Part shown: positions 36,993 through 45,392 of the stretch, piece after piece | Layout: the number at the start of each line of letters is the position of its first letter | Numbering within the stretch: position 1 is the first letter of the stretch | Assembly: GCA_020200095.1 (NCBI GenBank) | Contig: JAIVJJ010000011.1 | Coordinates: 1-50,812, forward strand | Source of the DNA: Acidobacteriota bacterium | GTDB taxonomy: Bacteria > Acidobacteriota > Blastocatellia > Pyrinomonadales > Pyrinomonadaceae | Length of the DNA: 50,812 bases | Direction: 5' to 3' | The notes under the pieces: model-generated | What the model was told of the DNA's origin: nothing | Database searches by the model: none | The model's input: the letters and a program-made list of their open reading frames with translations, nothing else | Made by a program: the position numbers and the translations under genes

Positions 36993-37021
36993 TTGACACG
37001 ACGCCGTATTTCCGATAAATT
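36993..37021 (+). promoter_or_regulatory. Strong candidate sigma-70 promoter upstream of csp
   Basis: Perfect -35 TTGACA (36993-36998), a 17-base spacer, then TAAATT (37016-37021). Transcription would start near 37028, about 270 bases before the csp ATG, with a terminator-like hairpin in between. Confidence 0.5.
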
Positions 37022-37027
37022 TTCCAT

Positions 37028-37181
37028 CGTTCTATCAAAAAACAACACCAAAACGAATCCCAGAATCTTGCAGTTTAAGATTTTCTACTTGTTAGGAAAT
37101 GAGCTTTTTTTACATTTCTATTAATTCACGCTAGACGAAGCCTAAGTTTTAGGTTTCGTTCAGCGTGAGTTTTGTTTTTTT
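37028..37181 (+). ncRNA. Possible small RNA or csp leader ended by a terminator hairpin
   Basis: The interval between the 36993 promoter and a strong hairpin plus T-run contains no ORF. The hairpin arms are 37127-37145 and 37149-37167 (19 positions, one mismatch and two G-U pairs), followed by a T-rich run to 37181. The neighbour upstream (kynU) points the other way, so the terminator cannot serve it. It is either a free small RNA of about 150 nt or a cold-shock leader that terminates conditionally. Confidence 0.4.
37127..37181 (+). terminator. Intrinsic terminator hairpin ahead of csp
   Basis: Arm CACGCTAGACGAAGCCTAA (37127-37145) pairs with 37149-37167 around a tight loop, then GAGTTTTGTTTTTTT. 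The orphan position is described under the small RNA entry. Confidence 0.65.
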
Positions 37182-37299
37182 GCCTGTGTTTTTTATTACG
37201 AAAAATGCTTTCGGCTCAGAACTTGAAAAATGGACATTGAAAAATGTTCAAAAATTAAAAATTAAAATTCACTGAAGTTTGTAGGAGGAATTAGAAAAA

Positions 37300-37506
37300 A
37301 TGTCAAAAACAACCGGTAAGGTCAAATGGTTTAATAACGCAAAAGGTTACGGTTTTATCGAACAACCCGGCGAGCAGGATATCTTTGTGCATTACAGCGC
37401 AATATCCGGCGACGGTTATAAAACTTTGGCGCAGGGACAGGAAGTTGAGTTTGAAGTTACCAACGGACCGAAAGGACCGCAGGCTGAAAACGTATTGCGA
37501 GTCTGA
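37300..37506 (+). CDS. Cold-shock protein (CspA family)
   Basis: A 68-residue single cold-shock domain that binds single-stranded RNA or DNA and acts as an RNA chaperone. RNP1 KGYGFIEQ and RNP2 DIFVHYSAI are intact, with the typical N-terminal [12 protein letters not shown] strong AGGAGG (37283-37288) lies 11 bases before the ATG. The long leader (from about 37028) is typical of cold-regulated csp genes. Two terminators follow. Confidence 0.95.
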   Translation: MSKTTGKVKWFNNAKGYGFIEQPGEQDIFVHYSAISGDGYKTLAQGQEVEFEVTNGPKGPQAENVLRV

Positions 37507-37529
37507 AGCGCGGGTTAAATCAACTTGAC

Positions 37530-37600
37530 CGCTGCCGGTTTTTAGCCGGACAGCGTTTATAAATAAAAAAGCGGCTTTTAATAAAGGTCGCTTTTCTTTT
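37530..37600 (+). terminator. Tandem terminators after csp
   Basis: First hairpin: CGCTGCCGG (37530-37538) with CCGGACAGCG (37546-37555), one bulge, then TTT. Second hairpin: AAAAGCG (37567-37573) with CGCTTTT (37589-37595), then CTTTT. Confidence 0.7.
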
Positions 37601-37661
37601 CGAAAACTGTGTAAAATTGGAAATCACTTTATTAAACCAAAATGCGGGTTAAAATAGTTTA

Positions 37662-38775
37662 ATGAAAAATCAGAAAACGCCCGATAAAACGGAAGTTTTG
37701 AGATTACTGCCTTCGATTGACGCGCTTTTGCATACGGAAACTACCCGTAAACTTTTGCCTGAATGCGGCGTTAAACATCTTGCTTTGCTGGCGCGAAACG
37801 CAACGGATTTGCTGCGGCGAGAAATTCAAGAAAAAATTTCCAATGACGCTATAAATGAAGAAGATTATTCGCGCGAAAATTTACTCAAACAAGCCGAAGA
37901 AAATCTTGAAACATTGCGCCAAAACGAAAAAAAAACAAGTTTGCAAAAAGTTATCAATGCGACCGGTGTTGTCATTCACACAAATTTGGGAAACAAGAAT
38001 TTCCGATTATGAAAACGCAATCGGCGAAAACACTCGCCTCATTTTGCGCGTTCATCCGTCGAATTATCGCATCGTCGGTTTCACCGCTTCGCCGCCGCTC
38101 GCCAAACTTGCCGAACTCGCTCACAGAAACGACATTTTACTTTACGAGGACGCCGGCTCGGGCGCGATTTTTGATTTAAGCCGTTACGGATTGAGCGATG
38201 AGCCGATTATCAACCAATCAATCGCGGCGGGCGCCGACGTTGTTACCTTTAGCGGCGACAAACTTCTAGGCGGCGCGCAGTCGGGTTTAATTGTCGGGAA
38301 AAGCGAAACGATTGAAAAATTGAGAAAACATCCGCTTTACCGCGCTCTTCGAGTTGATAAATTGATTTACGCCGCGCTCGAAGCGACTCTTGAAGCATTT
38401 GGACGCGAATCAACTTTAAGCGAAATTCCTGTTCTGCGAATGCTTTCGCTGACAAACGATGAAATCAAGCAACGCGCTTTTGCGTTTTCCGAAAAGTTAA
38501 GTGAAAAACTTGGCAAAAATTCCGCTTTGCAAATTGAAATCACTAATGGCACTTCAGTTATTGGCGGCGGTTCTGCGCCGCTGGTTCAGCCTGCGACAAT
38601 GCTTCTGGTTTTAAGACACGAAAAAATGTCGGCAAGCGAATTGGAGAAAACTTTGCGGCTGTCGAAACCGCCGGTGATTGCGAGAATTTTGGAAGACAAA
38701 GTTTTGATTGATTTGCGAACGATTTCTGAAACGGAAGAAGCGGAGCTTTTTGAAGTTTTAGCAAGTATTTTCTGA
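37662..38775 (+). pseudogene. selA: SelA, L-seryl-tRNA(Sec) selenium transferase, with internal deletion and frameshift
   Basis: SelA converts Ser-tRNA-Sec to Sec-tRNA-Sec using selenophosphate and PLP. Frame one (from ATG 37662) gives the normal N-terminal domain up to VINATGVVIHTNLGN. A different frame then resumes at TRISDYENAIGENTRLILRVH and runs to 38775 with the PLP lysine motif FSGDKLLGG intact. Roughly 100 residues expected between NLG and the TNRT/DYE region, including the glycine-rich substrate and YSNLEYDL-type motifs, are missing, and the frame changes at about 37998. The total left is about 355 residues versus the usual 460. It is therefore probably inactive, although tRNA-Sec in this same window looks intact. 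A clean palindromic repeat follows the stop. Confidence 0.82.
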
Positions 38776-38870
38776 AAGGGTGAAGGCGAAAGGATAAAGG
38801 AGAAAAGTTAAGGATTTTTTTACTTTCGCCTTCACCCTTTCCACTTCCCACTTTTGAATGCGCCGGTTTT
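38775..38870. repeat. Heptad-repeat palindrome with an 18-bp perfect stem
   Basis: Arm 38775-38792 (AAAGGGTGAAGGCGAAAG) is exactly complementary to 38823-38840. Both arms are 7-periodic (GGCGAAA, GGATAAA, GGAGAAA; then TTCACCC, TTTCCAC, TTCCCAC). It separates convergent selA and serC and probably also terminates transcription. Confidence 0.85.
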
Positions 38871-38882
38871 CGCCTTTTTTGC

Positions 38883-39971
38883 TTACCCGTTTTTTTGCGC
38901 GAAATCTTTCATAAAAGCGACTAACACTTCGACGCCTTCGCGCGGAAAAGCATTGTAAATCGAAGCGCGAATGCCACCTACGCTGCGGTGTCCCTTAAGC
39001 CCGTCCAAGTCTTGCGCCGTCGCTTTCGAAGCGAATTGTTTTTCTAATTCTTCCGAAGGCAGGCGGAAAGTTACGTTCATCAAAGAGCGCGCCGATTTTT
39101 CGGCGTGTCCCCGGTAAAAACCGTCGCTCGCGTCAATCGCGTCATAGAGAATTTTCGCTTTCGCTTCGTTCTTCTTTTCCATCTCTGCTAAACCGCCGTG
39201 TCCTTTGATGTGTTCACAGACGAGATTGATAATATAAATTCCCCAGGTGTTCGGCGTGTTGAGCATCGAGTTGTTTTCGGCAAGAGCGCGATAATCGAGT
39301 ATCGAATGTTGATTCGCAGGAACTTGCTCGATTAAATCGTCGCGGATAATCACCAGAGTTACGCCCGAAGGTCCGATATTTTTCTGCGCTCCGGCGTAAA
39401 TCAAAGCGTGTTTTTCAACATCAATTGGTTTGGAAAGAATGTTTGAAGAAGCGTCGCAGACGACCGGCGCGCCTTTTCCGTCCAAATCATATTTAAATTC
39501 GACGCCTTCGATTGTTTCGTTTGAAGTGTAATGAACATATTTCGCGTTTTCAGAGAATGAAATCTCATCTTGCGCCGGCACGGATTTGAAACCCGAATCG
39601 GCAGTTGAAAAAATCATATTTGCGTTTCCGCAGCGCTTTCCTTCTTTCAAAGCCTTTTTGCCCCACGCGCCGGTTACAATATAATCAGCCGTTTCATCTT
39701 TTCCTAAAAAATTAAGCGGGATCATCGAAAATTGCAGAGACGCGCCGCCTTGCAAAAACAAAATTTTATAGTTTTCCGAAACATTTAATAGCTCGCGGAT
39801 GCCTTCGATTGCGCCATCAAGAATCGGTTCAAAATGTTTTGAACGATGACTGATTTCCATCACGCTCATTCCGATGCCGCCTAATGAAAGCATTTCGCTT
39901 TGGGCTTTTTCCAAAACTTCAACCGGCAAGACGGCAGGTCCGGCGCTAAAGTTATAAATTCTCTCGGTCAT
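38883..39971 (-). CDS. serC: Phosphoserine aminotransferase
   Basis: Converts 3-phosphohydroxypyruvate plus glutamate to phosphoserine (serine synthesis). The 362-residue PLP enzyme starts RIYNFSAGPAVLP and has the MEISHRSKHF motif and the PLP lysine K197 in IYAGAQKNIGPSG, with FLQGGASLQF and TPNTWGIYI also in place. A good AGGAG is 6-7 bases before the ATG. It stands alone, converging on the selA pseudogene. Serine supply links loosely to Ser-tRNA-Sec, but nothing in the sequence shows a functional tie. Confidence 0.95.
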   Translation of the reverse strand: MTERIYNFSAGPAVLPVEVLEKAQSEMLSLGGIGMSVMEISHRSKHFEPILDGAIEGIRELLNVSENYKILFLQGGASLQFSMIPLNFLGKDETADYIVTGAWGKKALKEGKRCGNANMIFSTADSGFKSVPAQDEISFSENAKYVHYTSNETIEGVEFKYDLDGKGAPVVCDASSNILSKPIDVEKHALIYAGAQKNIGPSGVTLVIIRDDLIEQVPANQHSILDYRALAENNSMLNTPNTWGIYIINLVCEHIKGHGGLAEMEKKNEAKAKILYDAIDASDGFYRGHAEKSARSLMNVTFRLPSEELEKQFASKATAQDLDGLKGHRSVGGIRASIYNAFPREGVEVLVAFMKDFAQKNG

Positions 39972-40182
39972 TTAATCTCCTCTCGAAAATCGGTGCTGAA
40001 TCATAAAAGCTAAAATAACATACCTTAAAAATTTAATGAATTTTGATAAGTTGAGTTTTTTACTTCTGAATTTCAGGGAACCTAGGTTAAAATAATTGAT
40101 ATGTAACAACTCTTTTTTTGTCGAAGACATCTTAAAAAGACATTTCTCGTTTTATCTCAAACAAGTTTTTTGGAGGATTCAA

Positions 40183-41514
40183 ATGTTTCGTAAAAATTAT
40201 TTTATATCTCTTTTAGCAATCGGATTATTTTTAGTCGGAGGCGCTGCTGTTTTTGCTCAAACCGCACCGGTGCGCGGACAAGTTGTGCTTAAAAAAGCAG
40301 ATGGCACAACTCAGCCCGTTGCAGGCGCTGTGGTTGAAGTTTATCGCACGGACGTGAAAGGAAAACTTCCGTCAAGCAAAACCGATAAGAAAGGTTATTT
40401 CAACTTTGCCGGTCTTCCGCTCGGAGCAAGTTTTGCCTTCTCAATCAGTGGGGAAAAAATCAAACCTGAAATTATTCCAAATATCAAAGCCGGTGCGGAC
40501 AATCTCGTTATTGACGTAACTGAAGGTGACGGTAAAAAATGGACGGAAGATGAAGTGAGACAAGCTCTTGCGACACCTGCAACAGCGGCGGCAACGGGAA
40601 CATCTAATCCAGCCAGCAAAGAATTGACGGCTGACCAGAAAAAGGCGCAGGAAGAATATCAAAAACAAGTTGCTGCAGTTACTGAAAAAAATAAGAAAAT
40701 CGAACAATCAACGGGTGTAATTAAAAGAACTTTGGAAGAAGGCAGCAAGGCGTACGAGTCCAAGAATTATGATTTAGCTATTACAAAATTTGACGAAGGA
40801 ATTGCCGCTGACCCTGAATTTGCAGGCACAGCGCCTGTTCTACTCAACAATAAAGCATTAGCTTTAGTAACAAGAGCGACAAATAATTATAACCAAGCCG
40901 TAAAGGGCGACCCAGCAGCAAGAAGTACTGCTATGGAATCAGTGAAAAAAGATTTTGAGAATGCAATAGCTTCTTCGGATAAAGCGCTTACGATCCTGAA
41001 AAATGCAACTTCGACAGATGCGGCGGTTCAAAAAAATTATGACGCCAACAAAATGTTTGCCCTTGCAAACCGAAAGGAAGCCTATCGCTTAATTACTAAA
41101 ACGGGTGCCGATCGAACCAAAGGTAAAGAAGCTCTGACAGCGTTTCAAGAATATTTAGTGGCTGAAACTGATGCGGCTAAGAAATCGGCAGCGCAACTCG
41201 CTTTAGGGGAAACTCTTTTAGATTCACAAGAGTTTGATTTAGCAATCGTTGAATTTGAAAAAGTTTTGGCTGCAGAACCAAATAACATTGAGGCTTTAGC
41301 CGGAGCGGGATTTAGCCTGGTTAATGTCGGCTATATCAGTAACGATAAATCAAAGTTTCAGAACGGCGCTAACTATTTGCAAAAATTTGCCGATTTAGCA
41401 CCCGATACACATAGATTTAAAGACGATGCAAAGGGCTTGATCGAAAACCTAAAAAAAGAACAAAACGTTACGCCGCAAAAATCCGCAAAATCCGCGACCA
41501 GAAAGAAATCATAG
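40183..41514 (+). CDS. Secreted protein with carboxypeptidase-regulatory domain and TPR repeats
   Basis: A 443-residue exported protein. ATG 40183 has GGAGG just upstream and is followed by a signal peptide (FRKNYFISLLAIGLFLVGGAAVFAQ region); the longer frame from 40096 is not needed. Residues about 28-105 form a carboxypeptidase-regulatory-like Ig domain (VRGQVVLKKADGTTQPVAGAVVEVYRTD). A Lys/Gln/Ala-rich stretch leads to TPR-like helices: GSKAYESKNYDLAITKFDEGIAADPEF near residue 185 and LLDSQEFDLAIVEFEKVLAAEPN near 350. The C-terminus is basic. This architecture is common in Acidobacteria; it probably mediates protein interactions in the periplasm. It ends before a strong terminator. Confidence 0.85.
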   Translation: MFRKNYFISLLAIGLFLVGGAAVFAQTAPVRGQVVLKKADGTTQPVAGAVVEVYRTDVKGKLPSSKTDKKGYFNFAGLPLGASFAFSISGEKIKPEIIPNIKAGADNLVIDVTEGDGKKWTEDEVRQALATPATAAATGTSNPASKELTADQKKAQEEYQKQVAAVTEKNKKIEQSTGVIKRTLEEGSKAYESKNYDLAITKFDEGIAADPEFAGTAPVLLNNKALALVTRATNNYNQAVKGDPAARSTAMESVKKDFENAIASSDKALTILKNATSTDAAVQKNYDANKMFALANRKEAYRLITKTGADRTKGKEALTAFQEYLVAETDAAKKSAAQLALGETLLDSQEFDLAIVEFEKVLAAEPNNIEALAGAGFSLVNVGYISNDKSKFQNGANYLQKFADLAPDTHRFKDDAKGLIENLKKEQNVTPQKSAKSATRKKS

Positions 41515-41533
41515 GTTTTCTTTATATTCGACG

Positions 41534-41573
41534 AAAAGGTGCGGAAGTTTATAAAAATTTCCGCACCTTTTTT
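41534..41573 (+). terminator. Strong intrinsic terminator
   Basis: AAAAGGTGCGGAA (41534-41546) pairs perfectly with TTCCGCACCTTTT (41559-41571), followed by T residues. It ends the 40183-41514 gene. Confidence 0.9.
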
Positions 41574-41655
41574 ATTTTAAATAGTGATAAATTATCGTAC
41601 GTGTTTTATTAAGGCTGTTTAATTGGTAAAATTTTATTTAAAAGGAGTTTTAAAT

Positions 41656-42018
41656 ATGGAAAAGGATTTGCGTTTTGCGGGAACAGTTGACCATTTAGCG
41701 GTTAAAACCGATGATTTGGCAAAAGATGTTGCGGAGTACGAGCGTTTGGGTTTTTCGGTTGAATCGCTGTATGAAGATTGGGCAATGATGCGCGACGCGC
41801 GTGGGTTCGGCATTGCGCTTTTGCCGCCGAATTCAAAACATCCACAACATATCGGATTGAAAGTCGAAACGCTGGAAGAACTGCAAACGGCAGCTACAAA
41901 GGAAAATCGTCCGCTGAGAGAACACCGTGATAAATCAGTGTCGTTTTACACGAAAGGCGTCGGCGGAAATGTTGTTGAACTCGTTTATTATCCGCCTGAC
42001 TTTGAGAAAGAAAGTTAA
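41656..42018 (+). CDS. VOC-family (glyoxalase/bleomycin-resistance-like) protein
   Basis: A 120-residue vicinal-oxygen-chelate protein. ATG 41656 has AAAGGAG at good spacing; the extension to 41623 is discarded. Two beta-alpha-beta-beta-beta halves are visible: VDHLAVKTDDLAKDVAEYERLGFSVESLY and HIGLKVETLEELQTAATKENRPL, ending GVGGNVVELVYY, with likely metal-site His and Glu residues. The substrate is not identifiable. It is a single gene followed by a palindromic repeat. Confidence 0.8.
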   Translation: MEKDLRFAGTVDHLAVKTDDLAKDVAEYERLGFSVESLYEDWAMMRDARGFGIALLPPNSKHPQHIGLKVETLEELQTAATKENRPLREHRDKSVSFYTKGVGGNVVELVYYPPDFEKES

Positions 42019-42153
42019 GCCAGGAACAAACACGAAAGAACACGAAAATCTATAAATAATTGAAGAATCTTTTATCTTGGCGAATATCATAATTAATAAC
42101 AAAATTATTGCTTGTTTTTGTTCGTGCTTCTGTGTGTTTGTGGCTAAATTCTT
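42019..42153. repeat. Inverted heptad repeat between the VOC gene and mpg
   Basis: The left arm (42019 to about 42050; ACAAACA, CGAAAGA, ACACGAA) and right arm (about 42113-42144, ending TTTGTGGC) are inverted and 7-periodic, of the CACGAA style. The right arm lies 9 bases before the mpg ATG, where no Shine-Dalgarno is seen. Confidence 0.65.
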
Positions 42154-42654
42154 ATGAAAAAACTTTCACGCGAATTTTACACACGCGCCGACACTTTGCG
42201 AATCGCCCAAGACTTACTCGGCAAAATTCTTGTAGTTCCGACCTTAACGGGGAAAAAAGTTTCAGGAATGATTGTCGAAACGGAAGCGTATCTCGGAGCC
42301 GAAGACAAAGCTGCGCATTCATACCGAAATCGCCGAACAAAACGCACCGAAACTATGTTTGCCGTCGGAGGAACGGTTTACATCTTTTTTATTTACGGAA
42401 TGTATTTTCAGTTTAATGTTGTAGTTGGGGAACCGGGCGTTCCGCATGCAATTTTAATTCGCGCGGTTGAACCCGTCGAAGGCATCGAGATTATGCGCGA
42501 AAGGCGCAGCGTAAAAAACGGTAAAACTATAATTTCAAAAATGCCCGATAAAAATTTAACATCCGGTCCGGGAAAACTCTGCATCGCGCTTGGAATTGAT
42601 AGAACTTTTAATAACGAAGATTTATTGGGCGAAAGAGTTTATTCCGGTAGTTAA
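42154..42654 (+). CDS. 3-methyladenine DNA glycosylase (AAG/MPG type), C-terminally truncated
   Basis: Base-excision enzyme removing alkylated purines. Present are the catalytic region (MIVETEAYLG with the general-base Glu), AAHSYRNRRTKRTETMFAVGG, YIFFIYGMYFQFNVV and SGPGKLCIALGI. The normal C-terminus of about 25-35 residues, with the PRIGIDYA and PWRF motifs, is missing: the frame ends LLGERVYSGS at 42654, seven bases from the stop of the convergent response regulator. At 166 residues it is shorter than the usual 185-200. A deletion at this boundary is likely; activity is doubtful. Confidence 0.8.
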   Translation: MKKLSREFYTRADTLRIAQDLLGKILVVPTLTGKKVSGMIVETEAYLGAEDKAAHSYRNRRTKRTETMFAVGGTVYIFFIYGMYFQFNVVVGEPGVPHAILIRAVEPVEGIEIMRERRSVKNGKTIISKMPDKNLTSGPGKLCIALGIDRTFNNEDLLGERVYSGS

Positions 42655-42660
42655 AATAAA

Positions 42661-43026
42661 TCAGGCAGAGAGATATTGGTTAAGAATCGGCTCGAGGATA
42701 TCAAAATCTACGGGTTTATCAATCAAATCATTACATCCGGCTTCCATCGCTTTTTTATAGAATGATTTTCCAAATGCAGTTACCGCGATTATTGGAACTT
42801 CGGCAGCTGTATTGAATTCTCTAATGGCTCTTGTTGCCGTTAATCCATCAACTAGCGGAAGAGAAATATCCATTAAGATAAGGTCAGGATTTTGCTGTTT
42901 TACGCTGTCTATAGCTTCAACACCGTCTGTAGCTTCAATAACCTGATAACCGTAGCTCTCTAGAAGAAACTTCATAAAGTCGCGGGTATCTTCGTAATCT
43001 TCAACTATGAGGACTTTCTTTGCCAT
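42661..43026 (-). CDS. Receiver-only response regulator (first of a divergent pair)
   Basis: A 121-residue CheY/DivK-like receiver with no output domain. The phosphoacceptor is D53 (LILMDISLPLVDG), the acidic pocket is E9-D10 in VLIVEDYEDTRD, with the conserved Thr/Lys at VTAFG and DKPVDFD. It is a paralogue of the 43401-43766 product (the same start MAK..VEDY.DTRD, same length). No histidine kinase is adjacent. Start supported by conserved length. Confidence 0.9.
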   Translation of the reverse strand: MAKKVLIVEDYEDTRDFMKFLLESYGYQVIEATDGVEAIDSVKQQNPDLILMDISLPLVDGLTATRAIREFNTAAEVPIIAVTAFGKSFYKKAMEAGCNDLIDKPVDFDILEPILNQYLSA

Positions 43027-43342
43027 AAAACATTCAAAAGCTAAAAAATTAGAATTAAATCAATACATAAAAAAGTTCTGCTTTCTGTTTAAGCAATCAT
43101 AATGCCAAGTAATAAATTAATCTCAGTATCTTCGGCGTTCAGTCTGCAAACTATGCAGTAAAAGATGCTGCAAAAACATTTACTACATAGACGCGCGGAG
43201 TAGAAGTTGAGAGAAATCACTGAGCTTGTTTTTTGATAAATTACTGTTGGATTTTCTGAGTATTTGAAGCTGTGTAGCGGATTTATTATAAATAGTTTAT
43301 CTTTATTATGAGGCGCTTTAATTTCTAAAGTAAAAATAGTTA
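43027..43342. other. Divergent regulatory region between the two receiver genes
   Basis: About 370 bases from 43027 to 43400 hold no ORF. A sigma-70-like promoter for the plus-strand gene lies at 43343-43372. The rest is AT-rich; I see no further clear motif. Confidence 0.4.
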
Positions 43343-43372
43343 TTGATATTTGGTGGATTAATTCTATATATT
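43343..43372 (+). promoter_or_regulatory. Candidate promoter of the second receiver gene
   Basis: TTGATA (43343-43348), an 18-base spacer and TATATT (43367-43372) precede an AGGAGG Shine-Dalgarno and ATG 43401. Confidence 0.45.
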
Positions 43373-43400
43373 AGTAAGGAGATTTTGTTTTAGGAGGGTT

Positions 43401-43766
43401 ATGGCAAAAACAATTCTTGTAGTTGAAGATTACGTCGATACTCGCGATTTAATGAAATATCTGTTGGAGGGTTGTGGATATAATGTTGTCGAAGCTGTAG
43501 ACGGTCAACAAGCGGTCGAAAGCGTTAAGGAGAAATTTCCCGACCTTATTTTAATGGATTTATCGCTTCCGGTAATGGATGGACTAACCGCTACACAAAT
43601 TATAAGAAAAGTTGACGGCGGCGGTAAACTACCGATTATTGCTGTCACCGCTTACGGTAATTCTTATTACAGACGAGCTATAGAAGCAGGCTGTGATGAT
43701 TTAATTAACAAACCACTTGATTTTGATAAGCTCCAGCCCGTTCTCGAACAGTATCTCGCTCCGTAA
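43401..43766 (+). CDS. Receiver-only response regulator (second of the pair)
   Basis: A 121-residue single receiver with phosphoacceptor D53 (LILMDLSLPVMDG), VEDYVDTRD at the acidic pocket, IAVTAYGN and INKPLDFDKLQPVL at the C-terminal end. Close paralogue of the minus-strand receiver at 42661-43026, suggesting a local duplication with inversion. A strong AGGAGG is upstream and an intrinsic terminator follows. Single-domain regulators usually act through protein-protein contacts or phosphorelay; the partner is unknown. Confidence 0.92.
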   Translation: MAKTILVVEDYVDTRDLMKYLLEGCGYNVVEAVDGQQAVESVKEKFPDLILMDLSLPVMDGLTATQIIRKVDGGGKLPIIAVTAYGNSYYRRAIEAGCDDLINKPLDFDKLQPVLEQYLAP

Positions 43767-43794
43767 TTCATTCTTAATTGCAAATCTTTGAACG

Positions 43795-43832
43795 AAAAAA
43801 GCTGCTTATTATCCGAGGTGAGTAGCTTTTTT
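43795..43832 (+). terminator. Intrinsic terminator after the second receiver
   Basis: AAAAAAGCTGCTTA (43795-43808) pairs with TGAGTAGCTTTTTT (43819-43832), including G-U pairs, with a T-run. Confidence 0.75.
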
Positions 43833-44025
43833 CCGTAAACTATTCGGATTAGCCTCCAGCCTAGTATCTTCACGAAACGGATATTATTTTCCGAATTGAT
43901 AAATTTTGCTTGAAAAAACTTCCATTATTAATTTATAAGTATTATCAATATTCTTGCAACTCTGCATAATCGCCAAAAAGTTTTTCTAAAAGAGACATAA
44001 ACAGATTAAAGAGGAAAAAAAACTA

Positions 44026-44670
44026 ATGCTGGAAAGTGAAGAATTACAGGCGGAAGTTTTCAATCTGAACAGACACCGCAATCTAATTATTGCCGAACGG
44101 GAGAGCATATTTTTTGAAGTGGAAGAAACGCGAAAAGCTGTAGTTGCGGGTCACGCCGACATACAAAGTCTGACTGAAAAACAAAACGTTCTGCAATCCT
44201 TCGACGCGGCAATTATAGATGTTGAATTACTGATTGAAAATTTACAAAGGCAGCACGATGAAGTTTATCAGGTTGAAGCGCGTGTGCCGTTTTTGGAAAA
44301 TATTCTCGAACTCGACAGAGAAGCCGAAGCTTTAGCTGAAGAATTAGAATATTATGTTTTTGAATTTGAGGAAATTGTCAGACAATTTGCTCGCAAGAGG
44401 CACGAGCTATTAACGCAGATTATTGAAAAACAATCTGACTTCAATGCCGAATGTGAAAAAATTATCCCTAATTTGCGGAAAAGCAATTATGCATATGTTC
44501 TGGGACTCGTCGAAGAAAAAGAAAACCTGCTTTCCGAGTTAAGGGCGAGAGGCGCGCGCCTTGAGGTGTTGCAAAGCGGCGAACAACTTGAACATCATCA
44601 ACCGATGAATGCTGCGACAAGCAAACGTTTTCGCACTCTTCCAGTAGTAGATTTTCTCGCTAAAAGATAA
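44026..44670 (+). CDS. Coiled-coil protein of unknown function
   Basis: A 214-residue, strongly acidic, Glu/Leu-rich protein without signal peptide or membrane helix, so cytoplasmic. Almost the whole length predicts long amphipathic helices (for example EELQAEVFNLNRHRN, LIENLQRQHDEVYQVEARV, LAEELEYYVFEFEEIVRQFARKRHELL); only the last 25 residues are less helical. I recognise no family. A purine-rich GAGG lies upstream of ATG 44026. It lies 260 bases downstream of the second receiver across a terminator, so co-regulation is not implied. Confidence 0.6.
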   Translation: MLESEELQAEVFNLNRHRNLIIAERESIFFEVEETRKAVVAGHADIQSLTEKQNVLQSFDAAIIDVELLIENLQRQHDEVYQVEARVPFLENILELDREAEALAEELEYYVFEFEEIVRQFARKRHELLTQIIEKQSDFNAECEKIIPNLRKSNYAYVLGLVEEKENLLSELRARGARLEVLQSGEQLEHHQPMNAATSKRFRTLPVVDFLAKR

Positions 44671-44856
44671 TTTAAGTAATTGGCGAACAGTCAAAACTTC
44701 AGAAACAGCAAACCGTCGAAAAGTATTAAATCTTTGGGTGCGACATAAGTTCAAAAACCGAGATAAATACCCACCATTTCCACAAAAGAACGGCTTCCGT
44801 CCAAAATTAAAAAGTCGTTCATCGCTTTAAACAATAGTAACTTATCTTTATAAAAA

Positions 44857-45135
44857 TTAAATCCGTTTTTCTTTTACGCTTGGTGGAAAGTAGAAATCTC
44901 CGTTCGTTTCCAACGTTTCAAGATTAAATTGTTTTCTCGCGCCACATTGCAAACAACTCCGGTAAGCTGTTTTTCCCTCAACAAACGGGCGGCTGATGTT
45001 GCCGTGCCAACAGCCGAAAAGTTTGGGTATTAAACCCATCTTTGGTCCGAAAACAAATTGGTCAATTTCATTTATCTTCCTACCATTTTTATTAATCAGA
45101 CTTTGAAATTTATTTGATAATAACGTGGTCGCCAT
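44857..45135 (-). CDS. Small protein with a cysteine-pair motif, unknown function
   Basis: A 92-residue basic protein. The C-terminal half has GCWHGN, then YRSCLQCGARKQF: a CxxC pair plus an upstream Cys/His pair (C..H) that could hold a zinc ion. Similar short 'CLxCGxRKxF' zinc-ribbon-like proteins are common as hypotheticals in this phylum. No signal peptide. Nothing in the neighbourhood tells its role. Confidence 0.55.
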   Translation of the reverse strand: MATTLLSNKFQSLINKNGRKINEIDQFVFGPKMGLIPKLFGCWHGNISRPFVEGKTAYRSCLQCGARKQFNLETLETNGDFYFPPSVKEKRI

Positions 45136-45378
45136 ATATTTTGCTTTTCCCTCTGCATCTTCGTCAAAATCAATGTTTTTTCGAAGAATCTCTTACTTAA
45201 TAACGCGCAAAATGACGATCTAAAGTGTCAGGAGCGAAAGATTTTTATTTCAATATAATCTGTGACGTAGATACGATAAATAAGACGAGTATAAAAAACT
45301 CATTTACAGGCGAGATAATTAGGTTTCTAACCAAGCAAGAATTATTTTGCCGAAAGGGTGAAAATGGCGTTGATACCG

Positions 45379-45384
45379 TATAAT
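45379..45384 (+). promoter_or_regulatory. -10 box just upstream of the 45393 start, suggesting a leaderless transcript
   Basis: A perfect TATAAT (45379-45384) lies 8 bases before ATG 45393, with no Shine-Dalgarno and no clear -35. If used, the transcript begins at or near the ATG. Confidence 0.35.
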
Positions 45385-45392
45385 ATAAAGTT

